From Treponema sp. UBA1747 (GTDB lineage Bacteria > Spirochaetota > Spirochaetia > Treponematales > Treponemataceae): a DNA stretch of 28,199 nt. Below are positions 17,805 to 25,551 of this stretch, piece after piece. How positions within the stretch are numbered: the stretch's first letter is position 1; the number at the start of each line of letters is the position of its first letter. Location of the stretch: the NCBI GenBank assembly GCA_002315375.1, contig DCHR01000017.1:1-28199 (forward strand). The letters are read 5' to 3'. The position numbers and the translations under genes are program-made. A model generated the notes under the pieces. It was not told the DNA's origin, made no database searches, and saw only the letters and a program-made list of their open reading frames with translations.

Positions 17805-18746
17805 ATGGCAAACAAAATTACAATTATTGGTGCCGGTCAGGTTGGTTCTTCTGTAGCTTATGCACTTTGTCTTAAAGGCATTGCAACAGAAATCGTTCTT
17901 ATTGATATTGACGAAAAACGTGCAGCCGGTGAAGCAATGGATATTCGTCAGGGAACACCTTACATGGCTCCTGTAAATATTCACTCAGGTACATACGAAG
18001 ATGCAAAAAATTCTGATATCGTTATCATCACTTCTGGTGTTGGACGCAAACCGGGACAGTCTCGTCTTGACCTGGCTCAGATCAACGTAAACATCTTCAA
18101 ATCAATCATTCCACAGATTACAAAGGCTTGTCCTGATTCAATATATGTTCTGGTTGCAAACCCTGTTGATATTCTTACATACCAGCTTGTAAAATCTTCA
18201 AACATTCCTGCAAACCACATTATCGGAACAGGTACTCTCCTTGATACAGCACGTCTCCGCACAAAAATTGCTGATGAATACGGAATCGGACAGACAAACC
18301 TCCATGCATATGTATTCGGTGAACACGGAGATTCTTCTTTTGTACCTTGGTCACTGGTAAATATCGCTTCTGTTCCTGTAGATGATTACAACAATGCAGT
18401 TGGAAACAAACACAAAGAACTGGATCGCAATGACGTTGAAGAATATGTTCGCAAATCAGGCGGAATGATTATTGAAGCAAAAAAATGTACAAACTATGCT
18501 ATCGGTGTTACAACTGCCCGTCTTTGTGAAATGATCCACAATAACAACCCATCTGTAACAATTGTTTCTACCCTCCTTAAGGGTGAATACGGAATCGAAG
18601 ATGTTTGTCTTTCTATTCCAACTGTTGTTGGCGGAAACGGTGTTGAAGGACACCTGGCTCCACAGCTCGCAGATGATGAAGTTGCTCAGCTCCGTAAATC
18701 AGCTGAAGCACTTAAAGCTGTAATTGCACAGCTGGACTTTAACTAA
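17805..18746 (+). CDS. L-lactate/malate dehydrogenase family protein
   Basis: This 313-residue NAD-dependent 2-hydroxyacid dehydrogenase has the Rossmann motif GAGQVG (9-14) and Asp34 for NAD ribose. Catalytic residues are Arg87, Asp147, Arg150 and His174 (GEHGD). GTGTLLDTAR is of the LDH type. In the mobile loop SGVGRKPGQSR, the residue that sets specificity (Gln102 in Bacillus LDH, Arg in malate dehydrogenases) is Arg81, which favours a dicarboxylic substrate such as oxaloacetate. Some clostridial enzymes annotated as LDH also carry Arg there, so the call stays open. The start is supported by AGGAG at 17793-17797. It is directly followed by fumarase, which fits a malate to fumarate route. 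An automated pipeline would probably call it ldh. Confidence 0.9.
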   Translation: MANKITIIGAGQVGSSVAYALCLKGIATEIVLIDIDEKRAAGEAMDIRQGTPYMAPVNIHSGTYEDAKNSDIVIITSGVGRKPGQSRLDLAQINVNIFKSIIPQITKACPDSIYVLVANPVDILTYQLVKSSNIPANHIIGTGTLLDTARLRTKIADEYGIGQTNLHAYVFGEHGDSSFVPWSLVNIASVPVDDYNNAVGNKHKELDRNDVEEYVRKSGGMIIEAKKCTNYAIGVTTARLCEMIHNNNPSVTIVSTLLKGEYGIEDVCLSIPTVVGGNGVEGHLAPQLADDEVAQLRKSAEALKAVIAQLDFN

Positions 18747-18755
18747 GCAATCAAG

Positions 18756-18783
18756 CCCGCGGTTTTCCGCGGGACTATTATTT
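18756..18783 (+). terminator. GC-rich hairpin between the dehydrogenase and fumC, probably a leaky terminator
   Basis: CCCGCGG (18756-18762) and CCGCGGG (18767-18773) form a perfect 7-bp stem around TTTT. The following ACTATTATTTT is only partly T-rich. No clear promoter is seen between it and fumC, 26 nt downstream, so read-through probably supplies fumC. Confidence 0.55.
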
Positions 18784-18798
18784 TAAAGGACATATTAA

Positions 18799-20184
18799 AT
18801 GGCTAAAACAGAATACAGAATTGAACATGACTCAATGGGTGAAGTAAAAGTACCTGCAGACAGATACTGGGCAGCCCAGACAGAACGCAGCCGCAACAAC
18901 TTCCAGATCGGTATGGGACAGGAAACAATGCCACGTGAAATCACACATGCATTCGGAATCCTGAAAAAGGCTGCAGCTCTTGCTAACAATACTCTTAAAC
19001 CAGAGAAAATGACTGCAAAAAAAGTTAAGGCAATTTCTAAAGCCTGTGATGAAGTAATTTCAGGTTCCCTGAATGACCACTTCCCTCTGGTTGTATGGCA
19101 GACAGGTTCTGGAACACAGTCAAACATGAATGCTAACGAAGTTATCGCTAACCGCGCAAACGAAATAGCAAAAGAAAAGCTGTGTCACCCTAATGATGAC
19201 ATTAACATGTCTCAGTCTTCAAACGATACATTCCCTACTGCACTTCACATTTCTGCAGTTCTGGTCCTCGAAGACAAAGTTCTTCCTGCAATCAACACTC
19301 TGGTTGCTACTTTCAAACGCCTTGAAAAAGAAAATAAGGGAATCGTTAAATCTGGACGTACACATCTTCAGGATGCTGTTCCTGTTTCATTCACACAGGA
19401 AATCTCCGGATGGAGAACTTCTCTTGAACGTGATGCTGAAATGATCAAATCATCACTTCCTTACCTTAAACAGCTGGCTCTTGGTGGAACAGCTGTTGGA
19501 ACAGGACTTAACGCTCCTAAAGGATTTGATAAAGAAGTTGCAAAACAGGTTTCTCTCCTCACAGGAAAGAAATTCATCACAGCTCCTAACAAATTCCACG
19601 CTCTTACATCAAAAGACGAACTGGTTTACGCACACGGAGCTCTTAAAGCCCTGGCTGCTGATATGATGAAAATTGCCAATGACGTTCGCTGGCTGGCCTC
19701 TGGTCCACGTGACGGTCTTGGAGAAATCCATATTCCTGAAAATGAACCTGGTTCATCAATCATGCCAGGAAAAGTAAATCCAACTCAGTGTGAACAGGCT
19801 ACTATGGTTGCTGTTCAGGTTATGGGTAACGATGCTGCAATCGGATTTGCAGCTTCTCAGGGTAACTTCGAACTGAACGTATTCATGCCTGTAATTGCTT
19901 ACAACTTCATCCAGTCTGGACGTCTCCTTGCTGAATCAATCATTTCTTTCAATAACAACTGTGCAGTTGGAATTACAGCAAACAAAGACAAAATGCATCA
20001 CAACCTGTATAACTCACTTATGCTGGTTACTGCTCTGAACCCGTACATCGGATACGAAAATGCTGCCAAAACAGCACACAAAGCTTACGATGAAAACATC
20101 AGTCTTAAAGAAGCCTGTGTAGGACTCGGATTCCTTACAGAAGCTGAATTTGATAAGGTTTTCAAACCAGAATCAATGGTGTAA
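18799..20184 (+). CDS. fumC: Class II fumarate hydratase
   Basis: This 461-residue enzyme is a homotetrameric, iron-free fumarase of the aspartase/fumarase superfamily that interconverts fumarate and L-malate. Conserved regions are GSGTQSNMNANEV (103-115), SGRTHLQDA (185-193, catalytic His189) and the signature GSSIMPGKVNP (318-328, catalytic Ser on the mobile loop). The length matches E. coli FumC. The ATG has AAAGGA about 10 nt upstream. It follows the LDH/MDH-family gene by 52 nt across a leaky hairpin. The pair would run oxaloacetate to malate to fumarate in the reductive succinate branch. Aspartate ammonia-lyase is the main alternative, but the GTQSNMN and GLNAP details favour fumarase. 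Confidence 0.95.
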   Translation: MAKTEYRIEHDSMGEVKVPADRYWAAQTERSRNNFQIGMGQETMPREITHAFGILKKAAALANNTLKPEKMTAKKVKAISKACDEVISGSLNDHFPLVVWQTGSGTQSNMNANEVIANRANEIAKEKLCHPNDDINMSQSSNDTFPTALHISAVLVLEDKVLPAINTLVATFKRLEKENKGIVKSGRTHLQDAVPVSFTQEISGWRTSLERDAEMIKSSLPYLKQLALGGTAVGTGLNAPKGFDKEVAKQVSLLTGKKFITAPNKFHALTSKDELVYAHGALKALAADMMKIANDVRWLASGPRDGLGEIHIPENEPGSSIMPGKVNPTQCEQATMVAVQVMGNDAAIGFAASQGNFELNVFMPVIAYNFIQSGRLLAESIISFNNNCAVGITANKDKMHHNLYNSLMLVTALNPYIGYENAAKTAHKAYDENISLKEACVGLGFLTEAEFDKVFKPESMV

Positions 20185-20213
20185 TCTGATTTTTAATATC
20201 TGATTTTTGAGAG

Positions 20214-20249
20214 TCCCCGGTTTTGATTTCAATTCCGGGGATTTTTTTT
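20214..20249 (+). terminator. Rho-independent terminator after fumC
   Basis: TCCCCGG (20214-20220) pairs with CCGGGGA (20235-20241), with an inner TTG/CAA stem, followed by eight T residues. Confidence 0.92.
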
Positions 20250-20257
20250 GACTTTAA

Positions 20258-21652
20258 TTAAGAAGCTTTCCCTGTTGAAATCTTCTTGATCCATTTCCGG
20301 CTTTTCAGACGGAAAATACACCACACTGTTTTAATAATCTGGTCAGATTTAAGACAGACATAGATCCAGAAGGCCGGAAGCTTGAATACAAAGCCTGCAA
20401 GAATTCCAAGGGGAATTGAAACGACCCACAGAAAAACATTATCTGTAAGCATAAGCATCTTTGTGTCTCCCCCGCCGCGTAAAACACCTTTTGTCATTAT
20501 GCTGTTTGTTGCCTGGAAGATTATAATAAAACTGATTGCAAGCATTAACTGTATTGCAATTTCTTCGGTCTCCGGCTGAACTTTATAAGCATTGATAATC
20601 GGGTGACTGAAAACCGAAATGAAAAGTGCTGAAAAACAGCCGAGAACTATTCCAAGAAATAGAAAAAGCCAGCCCTGTTTCTGAGTTTTTTCAACATCCC
20701 CTGTTCCTAGAGTCTGACCTGTAACAATTGCTCCTGCCTGACTTATTCCCTGAATTAAAACTGTAGAAAACTGCTGAGTAACGTTTGTTATGGCATTTGC
20801 CGCAACAAATACTGCTCCCAGATGTCCTATTACCATGGCTACAGTATTATTTCCGAAGGCAAGAATTGCATCACTGATTAAAACAGGAATACAGATGCGG
20901 ATATATTCAGAAACCAGTGATCCGGTCCTGATAAAAATGTCTTTAAGGCGGAAACAGATTTTCTTATCAAAAACAAAAAGATATCCAAGAATAATTATGA
21001 CTTCAAAAAGCCTTGCGATTATTGTTCCTATAGCAGCCCCTGCAACTTCCATCCTGGGACAGCCGAATTTCCCGAAAATAAAAGCATAATTTGCCAGAAG
21101 ATTTACAAAAAAAGCCCCAATCGAACAGTAAAGAGGCAATTTAACCTGTCCTACACTTCTTAAAACAATTGTACAGACTAAAGAAAGCCCCAGAAAAAAA
21201 TAAGTGATAATTGAAAATCTGAAATAAACAACACCAAGGGAAATGATATTTTCTTCCTGAGTATATGTTTTCATAATCTGTTCAGGAATAAAAAAAGTCA
21301 GGACTGCAAAAACCAGTGCAAGGAAAACAGTCAGTCGGATCATTAAAGCAACTGTCTGTTTCAAAGCCCTTGAAGCTTCTTTTTCCTGTCCGTTTCCTGA
21401 AACTTTCATTCCCCAGTATCTGGAAACCAGAACAGAGGCTCCCATTCCTAGTCCCATACAGAATATGTGATAAATAGCTATAAAGGTGTTTGCCAGGGAA
21501 GTTGCTGAAAGTGCCTCTTCTCCAAGACGGGCCACCATAATGGTATCCAGCATGTTTACTGCAATTGAAATAACACTTTGAAGTGCTATTGGTAATGCCA
21601 GAATAAAAACTTTTTTATAAAAATCCAGGTTTTCCCTAACTGAAAATCTCAT
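20258..21652 (-). CDS. MATE-family multidrug/metabolite exporter
   Basis: This protein of about 464 residues has 12 hydrophobic segments in two homologous halves, the MATE fold of cation-coupled exporters. Typical features are the N-terminal FYKKVFILALPIALQS, MLDTIMVARLGEEALSATSLAN, GMGASVLVSRYWG, and in the second half a GISQAGAIVTGQTLG segment. It resembles the prokaryotic NorM/DinF-like branch common in Firmicutes and spirochaetes; the substrate cannot be inferred. The reading frame can begin at GTG (21658), but ATG at 21650-21652 is preferred. Neither has a strong ribosome site (GCGAG upstream). It is a solitary minus-strand gene, convergent with fumC and divergent from the Hdr operon. 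No T-rich terminator of its own was found. Confidence 0.9.
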   Translation of the reverse strand: MRFSVRENLDFYKKVFILALPIALQSVISIAVNMLDTIMVARLGEEALSATSLANTFIAIYHIFCMGLGMGASVLVSRYWGMKVSGNGQEKEASRALKQTVALMIRLTVFLALVFAVLTFFIPEQIMKTYTQEENIISLGVVYFRFSIITYFFLGLSLVCTIVLRSVGQVKLPLYCSIGAFFVNLLANYAFIFGKFGCPRMEVAGAAIGTIIARLFEVIIILGYLFVFDKKICFRLKDIFIRTGSLVSEYIRICIPVLISDAILAFGNNTVAMVIGHLGAVFVAANAITNVTQQFSTVLIQGISQAGAIVTGQTLGTGDVEKTQKQGWLFLFLGIVLGCFSALFISVFSHPIINAYKVQPETEEIAIQLMLAISFIIIFQATNSIMTKGVLRGGGDTKMLMLTDNVFLWVVSIPLGILAGFVFKLPAFWIYVCLKSDQIIKTVWCIFRLKSRKWIKKISTGKAS

Positions 21653-21766
21653 ATACACTCGCTTTTTTCTTTAATTTTACTTTCTTTTGAACGCTTAATC
21701 ACATAAGGAAATCCCTTTATTCTATTATCTGCAAACTGCTTTTTCCTTTTTTGCCTCCTTACATTC

Positions 21767-21795
21767 TTAACAAAATCTCCTAAATACGCTATGCT
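21767..21795 (+). promoter_or_regulatory. Promoter of the Hdr-Flox operon
   Basis: TTAACA (21767-21772), an exact 17-nt spacer and TATGCT (21790-21795) lie about 60 nt before hdrB. The leader holds TTGGT...ACCAA arms 17 nt apart but no recognisable Rex or riboswitch motif. No other promoter is obvious inside the operon. Confidence 0.7.
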
Positions 21796-21857
21796 AAACA
21801 TTGGTATATTTTAAATAAATTAACCAAATTGGGAATAAATTTTATATAGGAGCAAGT

Positions 21858-22646
21858 ATGAAATATTCATATTTCCCTGGATGTACCCTAAAAAACAAGG
21901 CCCTCGACCTTGATAAATATGCGCGCAATTCTGCAGAAGCATTAGGGTTCACACTTGAAGAAATTCCTGACTGGCAGTGTTGTGGTGGCGTTTATCCTAT
22001 GGGAAAAAACGAAATTGCACCTAAACTACCTTCAGTTCGTGCACTGGCATATGCCCGTGACCAGGAAACATCGTTGGTTACTCTCTGTTCAGCCTGCTAC
22101 AACGTTATTAAACAGGTAAATAACGACATGCAGAATGATGAGAATATTATCCTTAAAGCTAATAACTATCTGGCCGGTGAAAACCTTGAATATCACGGTG
22201 AAACAAAAGTTCTTCATTTCCTCGAAGTACTTCGTGATGAAATCGGCTGGGACAAAGTAAAAGCAGCCGTAAAAAATCCTCTTAAAGGAAAGAAAATCGG
22301 TGCTTATTACGGATGTCTTCTGCTTCGCCCTGGCAAAGTTATGAAATTTGATGATCCTGAAAATCCTCAGATTCTTGAAGACTTTATCAAAGCCATTGGT
22401 GCAACACCAGTTATTTATGCCCAGCGCAACGAATGCTGCGGTGCTTATGCAGAAATCGAAGATCCTTCTATTCCTGATGCACGTTCAAAGGCAATCATTA
22501 CAAATGCAAAAGATATGGGCGCTGACTTCCTTGTAACCAGTTGTCCTCTCTGTCAGTACAACCTTACAAAACGCAAAGGTGATGCAGAAATCGAAGTTGT
22601 ATACTTTACAGAACTTTTAGCAGAAGCTCTTGGAGTTAAGGAGTAA
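21858..22646 (+). CDS. hdrB: Heterodisulfide reductase subunit B-like protein
   Basis: This 262-residue protein is made of two CCG domains. The first has Cys9, Cys41-Cys42 and Cys77/Cys80; the second has Cys153, Cys193-Cys194 and Cys229/Cys232. In methanogen HdrB these Cys sets bind two noncubane [4Fe-4S] clusters that cleave a disulfide. Both sets are complete here, so the disulfide-reducing site appears functional. Homologues also occur as succinate:quinone reductase SdhE and glycolate oxidase GlcF subunits, but the hdrC-hdrA context supports Hdr. AGGAG precedes the ATG, and hdrC starts 2 nt after the stop. It should be cytoplasmic and bind HdrC. The physiological acceptor is unknown, because CoM-S-S-CoB is not expected in a bacterium of this type. 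Confidence 0.92.
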   Translation: MKYSYFPGCTLKNKALDLDKYARNSAEALGFTLEEIPDWQCCGGVYPMGKNEIAPKLPSVRALAYARDQETSLVTLCSACYNVIKQVNNDMQNDENIILKANNYLAGENLEYHGETKVLHFLEVLRDEIGWDKVKAAVKNPLKGKKIGAYYGCLLLRPGKVMKFDDPENPQILEDFIKAIGATPVIYAQRNECCGAYAEIEDPSIPDARSKAIITNAKDMGADFLVTSCPLCQYNLTKRKGDAEIEVVYFTELLAEALGVKE

Positions 22647-22648
22647 TC

Positions 22649-23044
22649 ATGCTTAAAGACGAAATCGAACAGTATAAAGAATTCATCAAAACTACTTCCG
22701 GCGTTGATACAAAAAAATGTATGCAGTGCGGAAAGTGCTCGGGAACCTGCCCTAACTATGATGAAATGGAATACCATCCTAACCAGTTTGTTCTGATGGT
22801 AGAAAGAGGAATGATTGAAGAACTTCTTGAATCAAAATCTCTTTACAAATGCCTTTCATGTATGGCATGTCTTGAACGTTGTCCACGTCAGGTTGAACCT
22901 GCAAAACTTATTGATGCAGTTCGTACAGTTGTGGAAAGAGAACGCGGTGGTCAGCATATCGAACCTGAACAGATTCCTGCTATGCTGAACGAAGATACAC
23001 CACAGCAGCTTCTCATGAGTGCTTTCAGAAAGTACCGTAAATAG
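22649..23044 (+). CDS. hdrC: Heterodisulfide reductase subunit C-like ferredoxin protein
   Basis: This 131-residue protein has two cubane [4Fe-4S] motifs, C24-x2-C27-x2-C30-x3-C34 and C68-x2-C71-x2-C74-x3-C78, separated by a helical segment as in HdrC. It should carry electrons from HdrA to the noncubane clusters of HdrB. The length is slightly below that of methanogen HdrC. It starts 2 nt after hdrB with AAGGAG inside the end of hdrB, which indicates coupled translation, and precedes hdrA by 15 nt. No membrane segment is seen, so it belongs to the soluble HdrABC type and not HdrDE. Confidence 0.92.
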   Translation: MLKDEIEQYKEFIKTTSGVDTKKCMQCGKCSGTCPNYDEMEYHPNQFVLMVERGMIEELLESKSLYKCLSCMACLERCPRQVEPAKLIDAVRTVVERERGGQHIEPEQIPAMLNEDTPQQLLMSAFRKYRK

Positions 23045-23059
23045 GAGTGACTGAATAAA

Positions 23060-25072
23060 ATGGAAAGAATTGGTGTTTTTGTATGTCACTGTGGTACTAA
23101 CATTGCCGGTACAGTTGACGTAGCTAAAGTTGCAGAAGAACTTGGAAAAGTTCCTGGAGTTGTTTATTCAACCCACTACACTTACATGTGTTCTTCTGCC
23201 GGTCAGAAAATGATCGAAGACCATATCAAAGACGACAAACTTACAGGTGTTGTTCTTTGTTCATGTTCACCACGTATGCACGAAAAAACATTCCGTGCCT
23301 GTGCAGAACGTGCCGGTCTGAACCCTTACAAAGTAGAAGTTGCCAACGTTCGTGAACAGACTTCATGGGTTGGTAAAGATATTGAAGAAAATACAGAAAA
23401 AGCAATCGCTCTTGGTAAAGCAGCAGTTGCAAAATCTATCCTGGATACTCCTCTTGTAGAAGGTGAAACACCTGTTACAAAAAGAGCCCTGGTTATTGGT
23501 GGCGGTATTGCCGGTATCACAGCAGCCCTGGACATCGCAGATGCAGGCTTCCCTGTTGATATCGTAGAAAAGAAACCTTCAGTTGGTGGAAAAATGGCTA
23601 TGCTCGATAAGACATTCCCTACCCTCGACTGTGCTTCTTGTATCGTTACTCCAAAAATGACAGAAGTAAGCCAGAACCCTAACATCCGCATCCTTTCATA
23701 CTCTGAAGTAGTTGGTGTTAAAGGTTACATCGGAAACTTCTCAATCGACATCAAACGCCGTGCCCGTTACGTTGACGAAGTAAAATGTACAGGTTGTGGT
23801 GCTTGTATCGAAGCCTGTCCAAATAAAAAGGTTCCTAACGATTTCAACCTTAATCTGGACAATAAAAAAGCAATCTATATTCCTTTCGCACAGGCAGTTC
23901 CAAAAGTTGCCACAATTGATGACACATACTGTCTCCATATGAAAGGACTTAAAAACGGAAAGGACAATGTCTGTGGATTCTGTGCCAAAACTTGTGGTAC
24001 AGGCGCTATCAACTTTGACATGAAAGATGAAGTTATTACTGAAAAATACGGTGCAATCATCGTAGCTACAGGTTATAACCCAATCAGTCTTGAAAAGTTT
24101 GATGAATTCGCATACAGCCAGTCTCCTGACGTTGTTTCATCTCTTGAATTTGAACGTCTCTGTAACGCTTCTGGTCCAACAAACGGACACCTGAAACGCC
24201 CATCAGACGGAAAAGAACCAAAGAATATCGTATTTATTCAGTGTGTTGGTTCACGCTGTTCTGCAGATGCAGAAAAAGGTCATGAATACTGTTCTAAAGT
24301 TTGCTGTATGTACACTGCAAAACACGCTATTCTGACACGCGACCACTACCCTGATACAAACTGTACAGTATTCTACATCGATGTTCGTACACCTGGAAAA
24401 CTCTTTGATGAATTCTACCGCCGTGCTGTTGAACAGTATGGTGTTAATTACATTAAAGGTATGGTTGGTAAAGTTACACCACAGGCAGACGGAACTCTTG
24501 ATGTTCAGGGTTCAGACCTTATCCTTAACAAACAGGTTCACATTAAAGCTGACATGGTTGTTCTCGCAGCTTCAATCGAACCTGATAAATCAGCTCGCCC
24601 ACTGGCAACAATGCTTACAACATCTATGGACAACAATGACTTCTTCCTGGAAGCACATGCTAAGCTTCGTCCTGTTGAAAGCCCAACAGCCGGTATCTTC
24701 CTTGCTGGTTGTTGTCAGGGACCAAAAGACATTCCTGAAACTGTTGCTCAGTCTTCAGGTGCTGCTGCAAAAGCAATCTGTCTCCTGGTAAAAGACAAAC
24801 TCAAAAACAACCCATGTACTGCTAATCCAGACGAAAACGCATGTAACGGTTGTGGTCAGTGTGCCAATGTTTGTCCTTACGGTGCTATTTCTTATATCGA
24901 TAAAGATTTCCGCGGTCCAAACCGTACAACAATCACACGCCATGTTTCACAGGTAAATAGTGCTATGTGTCAGGGTTGTGGTGCTTGTACAGTTGCCTGT
25001 CCTTCAGGAGCTATGGATCTTAAGGGATTCTCTAACAAACAGATTCTGGCGGAGGTAGATTCAGTTCTCTAA
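23060..25072 (+). CDS. hdrA: Heterodisulfide reductase subunit A-like flavoprotein (electron-bifurcating)
   Basis: This 670-residue protein has full-length HdrA architecture. An N-terminal Cys domain (CHCGTN at 9-14, CSCSPRMHE at 67-75, VREQTSWV) comes first. A thioredoxin-reductase-like FAD domain follows (GGGIAG 147-152, VEKKPSVGGKMAMLD), with an inserted ferredoxin-like segment (CTGCGACIEACP 243-254; CGFCAKTCG 305-313). The C-terminus is a two-cluster ferredoxin domain (CNGCGQCANVCP 595-606; CQGCGACTVACP 637-648). In methanogens the HdrA FAD bifurcates electrons from the partner hydrogenase, one to ferredoxin and one to HdrBC. Here the likely donor is the Flox-like module downstream. AGGAG lies 14 nt before the ATG. 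All cluster Cys appear intact. Confidence 0.93.
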   Translation: MERIGVFVCHCGTNIAGTVDVAKVAEELGKVPGVVYSTHYTYMCSSAGQKMIEDHIKDDKLTGVVLCSCSPRMHEKTFRACAERAGLNPYKVEVANVREQTSWVGKDIEENTEKAIALGKAAVAKSILDTPLVEGETPVTKRALVIGGGIAGITAALDIADAGFPVDIVEKKPSVGGKMAMLDKTFPTLDCASCIVTPKMTEVSQNPNIRILSYSEVVGVKGYIGNFSIDIKRRARYVDEVKCTGCGACIEACPNKKVPNDFNLNLDNKKAIYIPFAQAVPKVATIDDTYCLHMKGLKNGKDNVCGFCAKTCGTGAINFDMKDEVITEKYGAIIVATGYNPISLEKFDEFAYSQSPDVVSSLEFERLCNASGPTNGHLKRPSDGKEPKNIVFIQCVGSRCSADAEKGHEYCSKVCCMYTAKHAILTRDHYPDTNCTVFYIDVRTPGKLFDEFYRRAVEQYGVNYIKGMVGKVTPQADGTLDVQGSDLILNKQVHIKADMVVLAASIEPDKSARPLATMLTTSMDNNDFFLEAHAKLRPVESPTAGIFLAGCCQGPKDIPETVAQSSGAAAKAICLLVKDKLKNNPCTANPDENACNGCGQCANVCPYGAISYIDKDFRGPNRTTITRHVSQVNSAMCQGCGACTVACPSGAMDLKGFSNKQILAEVDSVL

Positions 25073-25104
25073 TCAGGATTTCTGATCAGACTGAAGAAGT
25101 AATT

Positions 25105-25551
25105 ATGGCAAATAATGAAAATAAAGAATGGACACCAAAAATTGTAGCATTCTGCTGTAACTGGTGTTCTTACGCAGGTGCTGACCTGGCCGGTAACAAC
25201 CGCCTGGAATACCCTGGAAACGTAAAAATTATCCGCATTCCGTGCTCATGCCGTCTGAATCCACTTTTCATTCTGCGTGCATTCCAGCGCGGTGCTGACG
25301 GTGTTATCCTTTGTGGATGTCACCCTGGCGACTGTCACTACTCTACAGGTAACTTCTTTGCCCGCAGACGTATGACTCTTCTTTTCAGCATGCTGGATTA
25401 CCTTGGAATTGAAAAACAGAGAACACGCGTTGAATGGTGTTCTGCTGCCGAAGGTGTTCGCTTCGCTGGAATCATGAATGACTTTGTTGCTCAGATTTCA
25501 GAACTGGGTGAAAACAAAAAACTGGAGGACTTAAGATGCAAGACAAATTAA
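25105..25551 (+). CDS. MvhD/FloxD-like iron-sulfur adaptor subunit
   Basis: This 148-residue protein matches the methyl-viologen-reducing hydrogenase delta subunit family. It has FCCNWCSYAGAD (Cys17, 18, 21), PCSCR (47, 49) and the CGCHPGDCHY motif (70, 72, 77). MvhD binds a [2Fe-2S] cluster and passes electrons from a hydrogenase, formate dehydrogenase or NADH module into HdrA. No mvhA or mvhG hydrogenase gene is present in the window, so the donor should be the FloxABC-like proteins that follow. The ribosome site is weak (GAAGAAG), unlike the rest of the operon. Its 3' end overlaps the next gene by 16 nt. Confidence 0.9.
   Translation: MANNENKEWTPKIVAFCCNWCSYAGADLAGNNRLEYPGNVKIIRIPCSCRLNPLFILRAFQRGADGVILCGCHPGDCHYSTGNFFARRRMTLLFSMLDYLGIEKQRTRVEWCSAAEGVRFAGIMNDFVAQISELGENKKLEDLRCKTN

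Noticed and set aside
20184..20208. ATCTGATTTTT direct repeat (20184-20194 and 20198-20208)
   Set aside because: An 11-bp AT-rich duplication after the fumC stop codon; too short and simple to assign a role.
21796..21857. Rex-type redox operator in the Hdr operon leader
   Set aside because: Only a TTGGT...ACCAA pair 17 nt apart is present; the TTGTGAA-like Rex half sites are absent.
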